Shown in pieces: positions 53,693 through 61,712 of a stretch of DNA of 64,000 bases. The stretch lies in the NCBI GenBank assembly GCA_963665935.1, contig OY762510.1, positions 2,356,001-2,420,000 on the forward strand, in the 5' to 3' direction. Under the pieces are notes generated by a model. That model ran no database searches, had not been told where the DNA came from, and saw only the letters and a list, made by a program, of their open reading frames with translations. This DNA is from Syntrophus sp963665935. GTDB lineage: Bacteria; Desulfobacterota; Syntrophia; Syntrophales; Syntrophaceae. Every line of letters starts with the position of its first letter. The first letter of the stretch is position 1. The position numbers and the translations under genes were made by a program.

Positions 53693-55336
53693 ATGCAACT
53701 CGATGAGAATGCTCTGCTTGTTCTCAGAGAGCGATACCTCCTTAAGGACGAAGCGGGAAACCTGCTGGAGACGCCCGATAAACTCTTCCGCCGGGTCGCT
53801 TCCGCCGTTTCCCGGGGTGAGGACAACGACCGGGAGGGTCGCCGGGAGGAGATGAACGAGGCCTTCTATCAAGTGATGGCCAATCTGGAATTTCTTCCCA
53901 ACTCTCCGACCCTCATGAATGCAGGTCATCCTTCCGGCCAGTTGGCCGCCTGTTTTGTCCTGCCCGTCGAGGACTCCCTCGATTCTATTTTTGAGTCCGT
54001 GAAGCTCACTGCGAAAATTCATCAGACAGGGGGTGGAACGGGATTTTCTTTCTCCCGCCTGCGGCCGAAAAACGATTTTGTCCGGTCGAGCCGGGGAGTG
54101 GCCAGCGGTCCGGTTTCCTTTATCCGCGTCTTCAACTGTGCGACTGAGGCGGTCAAGCAGGGCGGTGCCCGGCGCGGCGCCAACATGGGCATCCTGCGGA
54201 TCGATCACCCGGACATTGAGGAATTCGTCTCGGTCAAGAGGGACCCGGCGGAACTGACCAATTTCAACCTCTCCGTCGCTTTTACCGATAATTTCATGTA
54301 CGCCTATGAGGAAGACGGAGACTTTCCCCTCATCAACCCGAGGACGAAAAAGGTGGCCAGGACAGTCAAAGCGCGAAGGCTGCTGCGGCTGATCGCCGAA
54401 TCGGTCTGGGCTTCCGGGGAGCCGGGAGCGATTTTTCTTGATGCCGTCAACCGGGCAAACCCGACGCCCTCTCTCGGAGAGATCGAAGCAACCAACCCCT
54501 GCGGTGAACAGCCCCTCCTTCCCTACGAATCCTGCTGCCTCGGCTCGATCAACCTTTCCCGGCTCGTCAAGGCTGGTAAGATAAACTGGGCAAGGCTTTC
54601 CGAGTTGACGCATCTGGGCGTCCGTTTTCTCGATGATGTGATTGATGTCGGGACTTACCCTTCAGGTGAGATCCGGGATCAGACCCGGGGAAACCGCAAA
54701 GTCGGACTCGGGATTATGGGATTTGCGCACCTCCTGATCCGGCTCGGCATTCCCTACGATTCTCCCGATGCGGTCCGCACCGGCGAAAAAGTCATGCGGT
54801 TTATTGAAAAGGAATCGAAGATCGCCTCGAACCGGTTGGCGGAAAGGCGCGGTCCTTTCCCCAACTTCAAGGGCAGTGTCTGGGATGGGAAGAACCTCCT
54901 GCAGCGAAACGCAACCACCACGACCATCGCCCCCACCGGCACTTTGAGCCTTCTTGCGGGAACCTCCAGCGGCATCGAACCGATCTTTGACATTCGCTAC
55001 AAGAGAATATTGCTCGGCGGAATCGAAGTTGAGGTGGAAGATCCGCTCTGGCGGGAGGTCAAGGGGAGGGCGGATGCGGAGGAGCAACGACGGCGGCTTT
55101 TCCGGAAGGCTTACGAGGTACATCCCCTTGCCCATTTGAACATCCAGAGGACTTTCCAGAATTCCGTCGACAATGCGGTCTCCAAAACCATCAATCTCTC
55201 GGAAACCGCCACCGTTGACGACATCCTGCAAATCTATCTGGAGGCCTACCGGATGGGGCTGAAGGGCGTGACCGTCTTCCGGAACAAGAGCCGCGATTAT
55301 CAGATTCTCTCCTGCGGGACGCAGCAGATCTGTTAG
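53693..55336 (+). CDS. nrdJ: Class II (adenosylcobalamin) ribonucleotide reductase, short form
   Basis: 547 residues from the ATG at 53693 (GGGGAGAG upstream). Core motifs are NSPTLMNAG, AACFVLPVEDS (redox cysteine), TGGGTGFSFSRLRP, GGARRGANMGILRIDHPDI, NPCGEQPLLPYESC (thiyl radical cysteine and glutamate) and APTGTLSLLAGTSSGIEP. It makes deoxyribonucleotides without oxygen. It is shorter than most NrdJ proteins and ends SCGTQQIC, a cysteine pair that may serve as the reducible tail. The stop overlaps the convergent gene by four bases. Confidence 0.9.
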   Translation: MQLDENALLVLRERYLLKDEAGNLLETPDKLFRRVASAVSRGEDNDREGRREEMNEAFYQVMANLEFLPNSPTLMNAGHPSGQLAACFVLPVEDSLDSIFESVKLTAKIHQTGGGTGFSFSRLRPKNDFVRSSRGVASGPVSFIRVFNCATEAVKQGGARRGANMGILRIDHPDIEEFVSVKRDPAELTNFNLSVAFTDNFMYAYEEDGDFPLINPRTKKVARTVKARRLLRLIAESVWASGEPGAIFLDAVNRANPTPSLGEIEATNPCGEQPLLPYESCCLGSINLSRLVKAGKINWARLSELTHLGVRFLDDVIDVGTYPSGEIRDQTRGNRKVGLGIMGFAHLLIRLGIPYDSPDAVRTGEKVMRFIEKESKIASNRLAERRGPFPNFKGSVWDGKNLLQRNATTTTIAPTGTLSLLAGTSSGIEPIFDIRYKRILLGGIEVEVEDPLWREVKGRADAEEQRRRLFRKAYEVHPLAHLNIQRTFQNSVDNAVSKTINLSETATVDDILQIYLEAYRMGLKGVTVFRNKSRDYQILSCGTQQIC

Positions 55337-56631
55337 TCTTCGATCCGTGACACGAGGATTTTGTCGACCCGACGGCCGTCCATGTCGACCACTTCGCATC
55401 TCAATCCCCGCCATTCGAAGTGCTGCCCTTCCGCGGGAACGGTGCCGATTTTTGCCATGACGAATCCGCCCACGGTGTTCATCCCCATTTGATCCTCTTC
55501 GTCAATCTCGCCGACTTCCATGTAATCCATGAATTCATCCAGGGGGAGACTCCCGGCGATGAGCCATGAGCCGTCTTCACGCTCCAGAATTTCCTTCTCT
55601 CCTGCGGGGGCGTCTTCAATGTCTTCGAAGACGGAGCGCAGAATATCATCGAAGGTGACCAGACCGAGGACCTCTCCGTATTCATCCACCACGAGGGCGA
55701 TGTGCATCCCTGATTTTTTGAAGAGTTCCATGACTTTGACTGCCGGGGTCGTCTCGGAGACATAAAGGGGCTTCCGGCATATTTCCTTCAGATTGATGGG
55801 CTTTCCCTCCATGGTCAGGGCCAGCAGTTCTTTGGCCCGCATCACGCCGATGACGTTGTCCAGGGAATCCTGAACAATGGGGTAGAAGGAATATTTATGC
55901 TCGGCGATCTTCCGCTTTGTCTCCACCTGGCTTTCATTCAGGTCGAGCCAGACAATGTCCGCCCGGTGGGTCATCAGATAGGCCACCTTCCGGTCGGCCA
56001 GGCGAAAGACCCGTTCGATCGTGTCCTGCTCGAATTCCTGAAACGTCCCCGCCTGTGTCCCCTGGTCAATGAGCAGCTTGATTTCCTCTTCCGTTACGGT
56101 TGGCTCTGTGGAGGGTTTTACATGGAAGAGGTGGAGGATCAGATTGGTCGAACCGCTCAGCAGAAGCACGAGGGGATGGGTCAGCCGGGAAAGGCGTTTG
56201 ATCGGACCGGCGACGAGACGGGCCAGCTTTTCCGGGTTGTTGAGGGCAAGCCGCTTCGGGACCAGTTCACCGATGACCACGGATAAATACGTGATTGTAA
56301 CGACAACGACGGCGAAAGCAATCGTCTTGCCGTACGGGGCGAGCAGGGGGAAAACGACAAGGTATTCGGAAAGAATTTTCGCTACCGTTGCGCCGCCATA
56401 AGCGCCCGCCAGAATGCCGATAAAGGTGATGCCGATCTGGATGGCGGACAGAAAACTGTCCGGCGACTCGGCGAGTTCCAGAGCGATGCGCGACTTCGTA
56501 TCGCCTTCTTTCGCCAGTTTTTCCAGCCGTGCCTTTCTTGCTGAAACAAGGGCCAACTCCGATAAGGCGAGCCCCCCGTTCAGGAGAATAAGCAGGCCGA
56601 TCAGCAGTATCTCAAACCACATTGAATTCAT
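55333..56631 (-). CDS. CNNM/CorC-type transporter (HlyC/CorC family)
   Basis: 432 residues. N-terminal DUF21/CNNM membrane domain with four hydrophobic segments (to about residue 190), then two CBS domains (MTHRADIVWLDLNESQ..., ETTPAVKVMELFKKSGMHIALVVDEYGEVLGLVTFDDIL) and a C-terminal CorC_HlyC domain (GSWLIAGSLPLDEFMDYM). Family members move or sense Mg2+ and related cations. Often called hemolysin-related in databases, a name without function evidence. Confidence 0.92.
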   Translation of the reverse strand: MNSMWFEILLIGLLILLNGGLALSELALVSARKARLEKLAKEGDTKSRIALELAESPDSFLSAIQIGITFIGILAGAYGGATVAKILSEYLVVFPLLAPYGKTIAFAVVVVTITYLSVVIGELVPKRLALNNPEKLARLVAGPIKRLSRLTHPLVLLLSGSTNLILHLFHVKPSTEPTVTEEEIKLLIDQGTQAGTFQEFEQDTIERVFRLADRKVAYLMTHRADIVWLDLNESQVETKRKIAEHKYSFYPIVQDSLDNVIGVMRAKELLALTMEGKPINLKEICRKPLYVSETTPAVKVMELFKKSGMHIALVVDEYGEVLGLVTFDDILRSVFEDIEDAPAGEKEILEREDGSWLIAGSLPLDEFMDYMEVGEIDEEDQMGMNTVGGFVMAKIGTVPAEGQHFEWRGLRCEVVDMDGRRVDKILVSRIED

Positions 56632-56758
56632 GCAAGACTACCTAAGACAAGATTTGCCGCCTTCTATTTATACCGTTGCAATAGTGGAATGTGCAAACAA
56701 TTTATTGAAGACAGGGGAGGGGAGCGCCATCCGGGTCGGATGGCGTCCTGAGATTCTC

Positions 56759-57472
56759 TTATTTGAACAGGGTAACCAGACCGTCATCCAGATCGTACTT
56801 GGCGGCAACGATCTTGATCTTTTTCTTTTCCAAAAGGTGCTTGAGGATCGGTGACGATTTCGTCAGGTTGGCGGCGATGTTTTTGGCATTGGCGTCGGTC
56901 AGGCACTCAGCAAATGCAGCGGCTTTGCTTTCGGTGCATTTCTTGTCGGTTTTGCAGGCTTCGCAAGCCTTGGTCGCATCCGGGATGGAAGCGGCAATCG
57001 TCTTGGCAATGGCATCAATGTTCTTGCTGCCCGTGGATTTGCCCTTGGCCTCGATCGTGGCTTTTACGGCGCCGCAGCGTTCATGACCCAGAACCATGAT
57101 CAGCGGAGAACCGAGATGCTCCGCGGCGTACTCGATGCTCCCGATGACGACGGGATCAGGGACGTTTCCGGCAACGCGGATGACAAAGATCTCGCCCAAT
57201 CCCTTGTCAAAGATGATTTCGGGCGGGACGCGGGAGTCGGAGCAGGTGAGGACAATGGCGTAAGGTTTCTGGGAGTGTGCCAGCGCCGCGCGGTGAGCTG
57301 GGTCGCAGGTGGACTGGCTGGTCATCTTGTTTTCCACGTAGTGCTTGTTGCCGTCCATCAATCTCTGCAGGGCTTCATCGGCCGAGACGGAGGGGCCGCC
57401 TGATGAGGCCAGGGCAATGCCGGTTAAGAGGAAAACGAGGGTCAATCCGAACAGGGTCAACTTTCTTTTCAT
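56759..57472 (-). CDS. Periplasmic beta-carbonic anhydrase
   Basis: 237 residues from the ATG at 57472. Signal peptide KRKLTLFGLTLVFLLTGIALASS. Zinc ligands of the beta class are in VLTCSDSRVPPE (Cys, Asp-Arg dyad) and VLGHERCGAV (His and Cys). An unusual insertion of about 45 residues (TKACEACKTDKKCTESKAAAF) contains four cysteines. It hydrates CO2 in the periplasm. GGAGAAGCG precedes the start. Confidence 0.9.
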   Translation of the reverse strand: MKRKLTLFGLTLVFLLTGIALASSGGPSVSADEALQRLMDGNKHYVENKMTSQSTCDPAHRAALAHSQKPYAIVLTCSDSRVPPEIIFDKGLGEIFVIRVAGNVPDPVVIGSIEYAAEHLGSPLIMVLGHERCGAVKATIEAKGKSTGSKNIDAIAKTIAASIPDATKACEACKTDKKCTESKAAAFAECLTDANAKNIAANLTKSSPILKHLLEKKKIKIVAAKYDLDDGLVTLFK

Positions 57473-57931
57473 ACGCTTCTCCTTGAATAAAATTATTTTC
57501 AGGTCTTTTCCGGCAGGTCCATCATTCATGGGCCTGATCCGTCCTTTCCTGTGACAACCTTTTAAATGACCCAAATTGTATTCAGTGCTGTTGTCGATCA
57601 ATTCAAATCAGAGCAATCCGAGATTGTTTGCGTTCCTTATACCCGAAAACCCTTCATGATTCATCTTCTAAATTACGGATCGTTTTCACAGCGATCCCTC
57701 TGACCAACCCATCTCCAGCACAATCGGATTAAGATCTGTCGATGGGAGGGGGGCGCTTTCAGGGTAGGTCAAGGGCTCCATGTTGACCTCGATCTCTGTG
57801 AAAAAAATGTTCTTTAAGCGTCACTACCGATGCTTTAGGTGGAAATTTCTGGTTTTTAAAGGTAGCATTCATCATTCTCTGCAATAAGCAGCGACGCGGA
57901 AAATTATTCAAAAGTGGATGAAAGGAGCAGT
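57473..57931. other. Divergent promoter region
   Basis: 459 bases between two divergently read exported proteins. No gene of more than a few dozen codons looks real. It must hold both promoters; I see no clear operator or hairpin. Confidence 0.5.
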
Positions 57932-58528
57932 ATGATGAAAAACATAACAATCGGTATTTGTGTGGTTGCGTTACTGCTGTCAGGTTTCCTGTCTCCGGCG
58001 TTTGCCGAAAGCCCCAAGGATAAATGTTACTCACCGGAAATGCAGGCGAAGATCGAGGAGGTGAAAAAGGAACTCAAGAAGTTCAATGATGAAAGGGCAA
58101 CACTCAACAAGAACCTGGAGACCTTTGACGAACTTGACTTTGTCGTGTTCAGCAATCAGGAATGGACACGATTGCATGAAAGCCACTCCGAGGATGTAAA
58201 AGTCAACTGGCCTGATGGTCACTATACCACCGGCATCAAGCGACATATTGAAGATCTCAAGGCGATGTTCGTTTATGCGCCTGATACCAGCATCAAGGTT
58301 CACCCGGTCAAGTTCGGATCAAACGAATGGACTTCCGTGATTGGCGTAATGACCGGGACCTTCACCAAGCCTATGCCGCTTGGAGATGGGAAGTTCATCC
58401 AGCCCACGGGCAAGAAGTTTTCCATAACCATGTGCACCGTGGGGCATTGGAAGGACGGGGTGATGATTGAAGAATGGCTGTTCTGGGATAATGCTACCTA
58501 CATGAGGCAGATCGGCATCGGGCAATAG
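57932..58528 (+). CDS. Exported SnoaL/ester-cyclase-like protein
   Basis: 198 residues from the ATG at 57932 (AAAGGAGCAGT upstream). Signal peptide NITIGICVVALLLSGFLSPAFA. A helical part (QAKIEEVKKELKKFNDERATLNKNLETF) precedes a SnoaL-like cone domain (HESHSEDVKVNWPDGHYTTGIKRHIEDLKAMFVYAPDTSIKVHP...). SnoaL-type secreted proteins are common with unknown substrates. The fold call is from pattern only. Confidence 0.75.
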   Translation: MMKNITIGICVVALLLSGFLSPAFAESPKDKCYSPEMQAKIEEVKKELKKFNDERATLNKNLETFDELDFVVFSNQEWTRLHESHSEDVKVNWPDGHYTTGIKRHIEDLKAMFVYAPDTSIKVHPVKFGSNEWTSVIGVMTGTFTKPMPLGDGKFIQPTGKKFSITMCTVGHWKDGVMIEEWLFWDNATYMRQIGIGQ

Positions 58529-58591
58529 ATAAGGCTAATGTTGAAGAATAAAAACTTTGTGAACCGATAAATATTTCTGTTTCAAGGCATT

Positions 58592-58642
58592 AAAAAGTGG
58601 ACTTGACCCGGGCTGGATGCCTCTGGCCAAAGTCCACTTTTT
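58592..58642. terminator. Terminator between convergent genes
   Basis: AAAAAGTGGACTT paired with AAGTCCACTTTTT, long loop, T/A tails on both sides; serves both convergent genes. Confidence 0.8.
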
Positions 58643-58757
58643 TTATTCAGTCATTTTATTTCAACCAGTAACCAGGGGTTGATTTTATTTACATGCCGAT
58701 ACGCGGGTAAAGCCAAGTCGTGTTTTGCCCAATTAAAAACCATAGTTTATCAGGAGG

Positions 58758-59294
58758 TTATTCTTCAAGGTCAGCTTCAGCACTGAAAGTAATATCCACG
58801 CATTTGCCCACCATAAAGCCCCCATCTTCAATCCCCACATTCCATGTCATACCGAAATCCTCTCTTTGAATACAGGTTGTGGCATTGATTCCATAAGTCG
58901 TATAGGTCTTGTCGTCGTCGATAAAATGGGATGGTCCCACATAGGTAACATCAAAAACAACAGACCTCGTAATCCCGTGTATTGTAAGGTCTCCGACAAC
59001 TTTTAAGGCATTCATTCCCACGACCTCGACGGCAGTGCTTTTAAAAAGCATCTGGGGATATTTTCCAACGTCAAAGAAATCCGAACTTCGCAAATGGTTG
59101 TCCCGCCGCTCTACCCCTGTATAAATGCTGGCGACATCCACTTCAACTTCAACAGACGTATCCTCTGGCTTCGTCGGGTCGAAAAGGATCGTTCCTTTGA
59201 CTTTCGTAAAAAGGCCGTGAACAATTGTGACCATCATGTGATGAACAGCAAAACCTGCCGAAACATGATCAGGATCGATTTTCCACTTTGCCAT
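58758..59294 (-). CDS. YceI-family lipid-binding protein, cytosolic form
   Basis: 178 residues. Typical start KWKIDPDHVSAGFAVHHMMVTIVHGLFTKVKGTI, then VEVDVASIYTGVERRDNHLRSSDFFDVGKYPQMLFKST, VVGDLTIHGITRSVVFDV and GMTWNVGIEDGGFMVG. The lipocalin-like fold binds long isoprenoid chains in characterised members. No signal peptide is present, unlike the E. coli protein. Confidence 0.9.
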   Translation of the reverse strand: MAKWKIDPDHVSAGFAVHHMMVTIVHGLFTKVKGTILFDPTKPEDTSVEVEVDVASIYTGVERRDNHLRSSDFFDVGKYPQMLFKSTAVEVVGMNALKVVGDLTIHGITRSVVFDVTYVGPSHFIDDDKTYTTYGINATTCIQREDFGMTWNVGIEDGGFMVGKCVDITFSAEADLEE

Positions 59295-59411
59295 TGCCCG
59301 CTCCTCTCAAAGATGTTTTTAAAGTTGAAATATTTATAGATATTTCCCTTAAATTTATCAAGGGTAAGAACAGGTTCATTGATATCCAGGGAAAGGTCAG
59401 GCGCTAAAGGC

Positions 59412-60455
59412 TTATTCGTTGAGGAAACATTGCGGGTCTTCGGAGAGATAATTGCCTTTTCCTCTCAAAAGTGAATATTGATAAGCGATTGCCCTGCATC
59501 CCCTGCATTGCGCCCAGCGGACACAGGTGCGGCATTTCCCCTGGTATTTCTCCTTGTCCCTCAAGCCATCGAGAACAGGGGACGCAGCCCAGACTGTTCT
59601 TAAGTCGTCGGTCAGGATGTTGCCTAAAGGAATATTCAGCCTTCTGCACGGGACGAGCGTTCCATCCGGAAGGATCGTTAGTCCGGAAACGCCGGCAGTG
59701 CATCCACCAAAGGCTATGGCACTGTCTTCCGGGGAAACTTTGTCCATTGCCCAGGAATAAACGGGATCACCAGTGACAATATCCAAATCATCAATTTCCA
59801 GAGAATGGATCTTATCGTATGCCTCGCGGAGCATCTCTTTGCTCAGCATGCTATCAAGAAGCCCCATGCCTCTACCTGACGGGACAAGCCGTGAGAACCC
59901 CAATCTTTGGACGCCGAGGGATGAAGCCAGAACTGCCATCTCTTCAATGTGACCGACATTCAGGGCAGAGAGGGTGAGATTCAGGGTGACCGGCAGGTTC
60001 CTGGAAAGCAGGTGTTTTACCCCACGGATTGCGGACTGGAAACTACCTTTTCCTCTGATATGATCATGTACTTTCTCCGGACCTTCCAGGCTCACCTGAA
60101 CGCCCTTGACCTTCCTTTCGTCCAGCAGGGCGGCGTCTCGCTCATGGACGAGGGTCCCATTCGTGAGAATGTACAGATTAAAGTCATGTTCCCGAAGAGC
60201 AGTCAGGATCTCGGAAAGGTCTGAGCGGATAAATGGCTCGCCGCCCGTTATATTGATACTGGTCGCAAAGGGGATTTCATAAAGCTCAGACCATCGGTTG
60301 ATTGTCTCGGAAAGGATGGCAACGGTTCTCTTGATTTCCTCGATATTCATTTCATGAGTTGGTTTTCCCTCCTGATAGCAATGGAGGCATTTCAGATTGC
60401 ACCGCTCGGTGAGATGCCACTGGAAGAAAAAATCAAAGGGACTATTTGCCTTCAT
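59412..60455 (-). CDS. Radical SAM/SPASM peptide maturase (SbtM-like)
   Basis: 347 residues. The radical SAM cluster motif is ERCNLKCLHCYQEG (about residues 16-29), followed by INITGGEPF. The C-terminus is a SPASM domain with cysteines in FGGCTAG, TLVPCRRL, CRTCVRWAQCRGC and DPQCFLNE, which bind auxiliary Fe-S clusters. Such enzymes install thioether or heterocycle modifications in small peptides. It begins three bases after the end of the extended selenopeptide frame, so that peptide is the expected substrate. This arrangement resembles the SbtA/SbtM thio(seleno)oxazole system. Confidence 0.88.
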   Translation of the reverse strand: MKANSPFDFFFQWHLTERCNLKCLHCYQEGKPTHEMNIEEIKRTVAILSETINRWSELYEIPFATSINITGGEPFIRSDLSEILTALREHDFNLYILTNGTLVHERDAALLDERKVKGVQVSLEGPEKVHDHIRGKGSFQSAIRGVKHLLSRNLPVTLNLTLSALNVGHIEEMAVLASSLGVQRLGFSRLVPSGRGMGLLDSMLSKEMLREAYDKIHSLEIDDLDIVTGDPVYSWAMDKVSPEDSAIAFGGCTAGVSGLTILPDGTLVPCRRLNIPLGNILTDDLRTVWAASPVLDGLRDKEKYQGKCRTCVRWAQCRGCRAIAYQYSLLRGKGNYLSEDPQCFLNE

Positions 60456-60458
60456 GTT

Positions 60459-60665
60459 TCACCCCTGAAATAAAGACGGGCAGACAAAATAAGGACAACT
60501 TTGCCTGCCCGTTGCTTTTTTTGTTGCAGACCTGCAACCTGAGCTTCAGCTCTTTCAACTTTTTCACTTGTGGCATTTTTTTGCAGACGAGGTTTCAAGG
60601 AGAGTTTTCAGTGATTTCCAGAATTTTGCTTCCTTTTCCAGGGTTCTTTTATCCTGAGCCTTCAT
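60459..60665 (-). CDS. Putative selenocysteine peptide precursor (SbtA-like), three in-frame UGA
   Basis: The ATG at 60665 follows a near-perfect ribosome binding site GGAGGTGAT. The first 33 codons give a charged leader (KEAKFWKSLKTLLETSSAKK) and a first cysteine. UGA codons follow at codons 34, 37 and 40. Reading them as selenocysteine (U) gives C-H-K-U-K-S-U-K-S-U-S-S-G-C, a C-xx-U-xx-U-xx-U series, and an open frame to a final UGA at 60459-60461. A SECIS hairpin nearly identical to that of E. coli fdhF follows the third UGA. If UGA is read as stop the product is only 33 residues. The maturase gene follows at once. Confidence 0.75.
60521..60540 (-). promoter_or_regulatory. Bacterial SECIS element
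   Basis: GTTGC-AGGTCT-GCAAC: a perfect stem with the GGTCT apical loop that SelB recognises. The 15 bases GGTTGCAGGTCTGCA are, from memory, the same as in the E. coli fdhF SECIS. The loop lies 21 bases after the second UGA and 12 after the third, the former within the usual range. Confidence 0.75.
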
Positions 60666-60717
60666 TGACATCACCTCCCTTTATTCCATTCAGTTATAAT
60701 AAAGGATATTTTATAAA

Positions 60718-60745
60718 GTTTTAGCATAGATTCTGTCGGTGTCAA
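60718..60745 (-). promoter_or_regulatory. Promoter of the peptide-maturase operon
   Basis: On the minus strand TTGACA (60745-60740), 16 bases, then TAAAAC (60723-60718), about 55 bases upstream of the peptide ATG. Confidence 0.45.
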
Positions 60746-60800
60746 TGATGGATTAATGCGGTAGGGCACGTGCCAAAAAAAATCTTTAATCTCTCAGGGT

Positions 60801-60862
60801 GAATTCCCCGAAGCTTGCTTCGTTCCTTGATGTTTAGATACCTCGTAGCTTGCTGCGAGGTA
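60801..60862. repeat. Pair of hairpins with CTTG loops
   Basis: CGAAG-CTTG-CTTCG (60809-60822) and TACCTCG-TAG-CTTG-CTG-CGAGGTA (60839-60862) share the core AGCTTGCT. Such paired short palindromes are typical of dispersed intergenic repeats. No coding potential. Confidence 0.55.
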
Positions 60863-61095
60863 GTTTATTACAATCGCGCTTTCTGCAATGCCCGCTTTAA
60901 ATCAATGATCCGCAAGCTCGTGATGCGGCCTGCGGTGTGTCCCACCCCCACCGTTATTTAGAAGATTCTCAAGGATAAAACAGGCATTTGTTCCTAACTA
61001 TCTGATTTTTGAGAGCGGAACAGATCCATTGGGGGAAAATTTTTAATTTTTTTTGAAAAAAATATCTTGACCAAAGCTCCATCGTTAGATATAGA

Positions 61096-61130
61096 TTATA
61101 AAAATTATAAAGTGATAATGATTCTAATTT
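61096..61130 (+). promoter_or_regulatory. PerR box and Fur-like box upstream of perR
   Basis: TTATAAAAATTATAA (61096-61110) differs from the PerR consensus TTATAATNATTATAA at one position. GATAATGATTCTAATT (61114-61129) next to it resembles a Fur box half. They lie within 45 bases of the gene start, so autoregulation by the peroxide-sensing regulator is likely. Confidence 0.65.
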
Positions 61131-61138
61131 GGAAAATC

Positions 61139-61579
61139 ATGCAAGAATATAAATCCATCGGTCTAAAGCTGACCCCGCAGCGTCTGGCTATCCTGGAATA
61201 CCTGAAGGACAACAGGGAACATCCTTCTGCCGCCGATATCTATGCGGCTGTCTCGGAGAAGTTCCCCACCATGTCTTTCGCCACGGTATACAACACGCTG
61301 AAGGCCCTCAAAGACAGAGACCATGTCCTCGAACTGGCCATTGACGGCGGCAAGAAGCGATACGATCCGGACACGGTTCGTCATCATCATCTCATCTGTA
61401 CAGAGTGCCGAAAGATCGTAGATATTTTTGTGGAGTTCGACTTGAATGTCCCGGAAGCCGAGTTGAATGGTTTCGAAATCAGGGCCAATCATGTCGATTT
61501 CTATGGGGTCTGTCCGCAATGCAGGGAGAACGTGGTGATGGGGCGACGGACGATCTCGCGTAAAGTCAGAAAAGTTTAA
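61139..61579 (+). CDS. perR: Fur-family regulator, PerR type
   Basis: 146 residues from the ATG at 61139; an upstream in-frame ATG at 61067 would put the operator inside the gene. Winged helix with LKLTPQRLAILEYLKDN and SFATVYNTLKALKD. Zinc site: two CxxC pairs in HLICTECRKIV and GVCPQCREN. The regulatory metal site includes the RYDPD and HHH segments. It sits directly upstream of rubrerythrin, the usual PerR target in anaerobes, so it is called PerR rather than Fur. Confidence 0.85.
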   Translation: MQEYKSIGLKLTPQRLAILEYLKDNREHPSAADIYAAVSEKFPTMSFATVYNTLKALKDRDHVLELAIDGGKKRYDPDTVRHHHLICTECRKIVDIFVEFDLNVPEAELNGFEIRANHVDFYGVCPQCRENVVMGRRTISRKVRKV

Positions 61580-61712
61580 AAAGAGTGGCCCGCAGCGAAA
61601 CTGTTTTACGGAGGGCTGTAAAGTCCGGAATGGACGAAACAAGCGGAACCTGCCCCGGGCGCAATACCCGGCGCTTCATTTCAATTCAATCTCAAGTAAG
61701 GAGGAATCATCT

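Noticed and set aside
52819..54613. Long minus-strand frames antisense to dch and nrdJ
   Set aside because: Both sense genes have clear family motifs; the antisense frames have shadow composition (many His, Arg, Gln) and no start signals.
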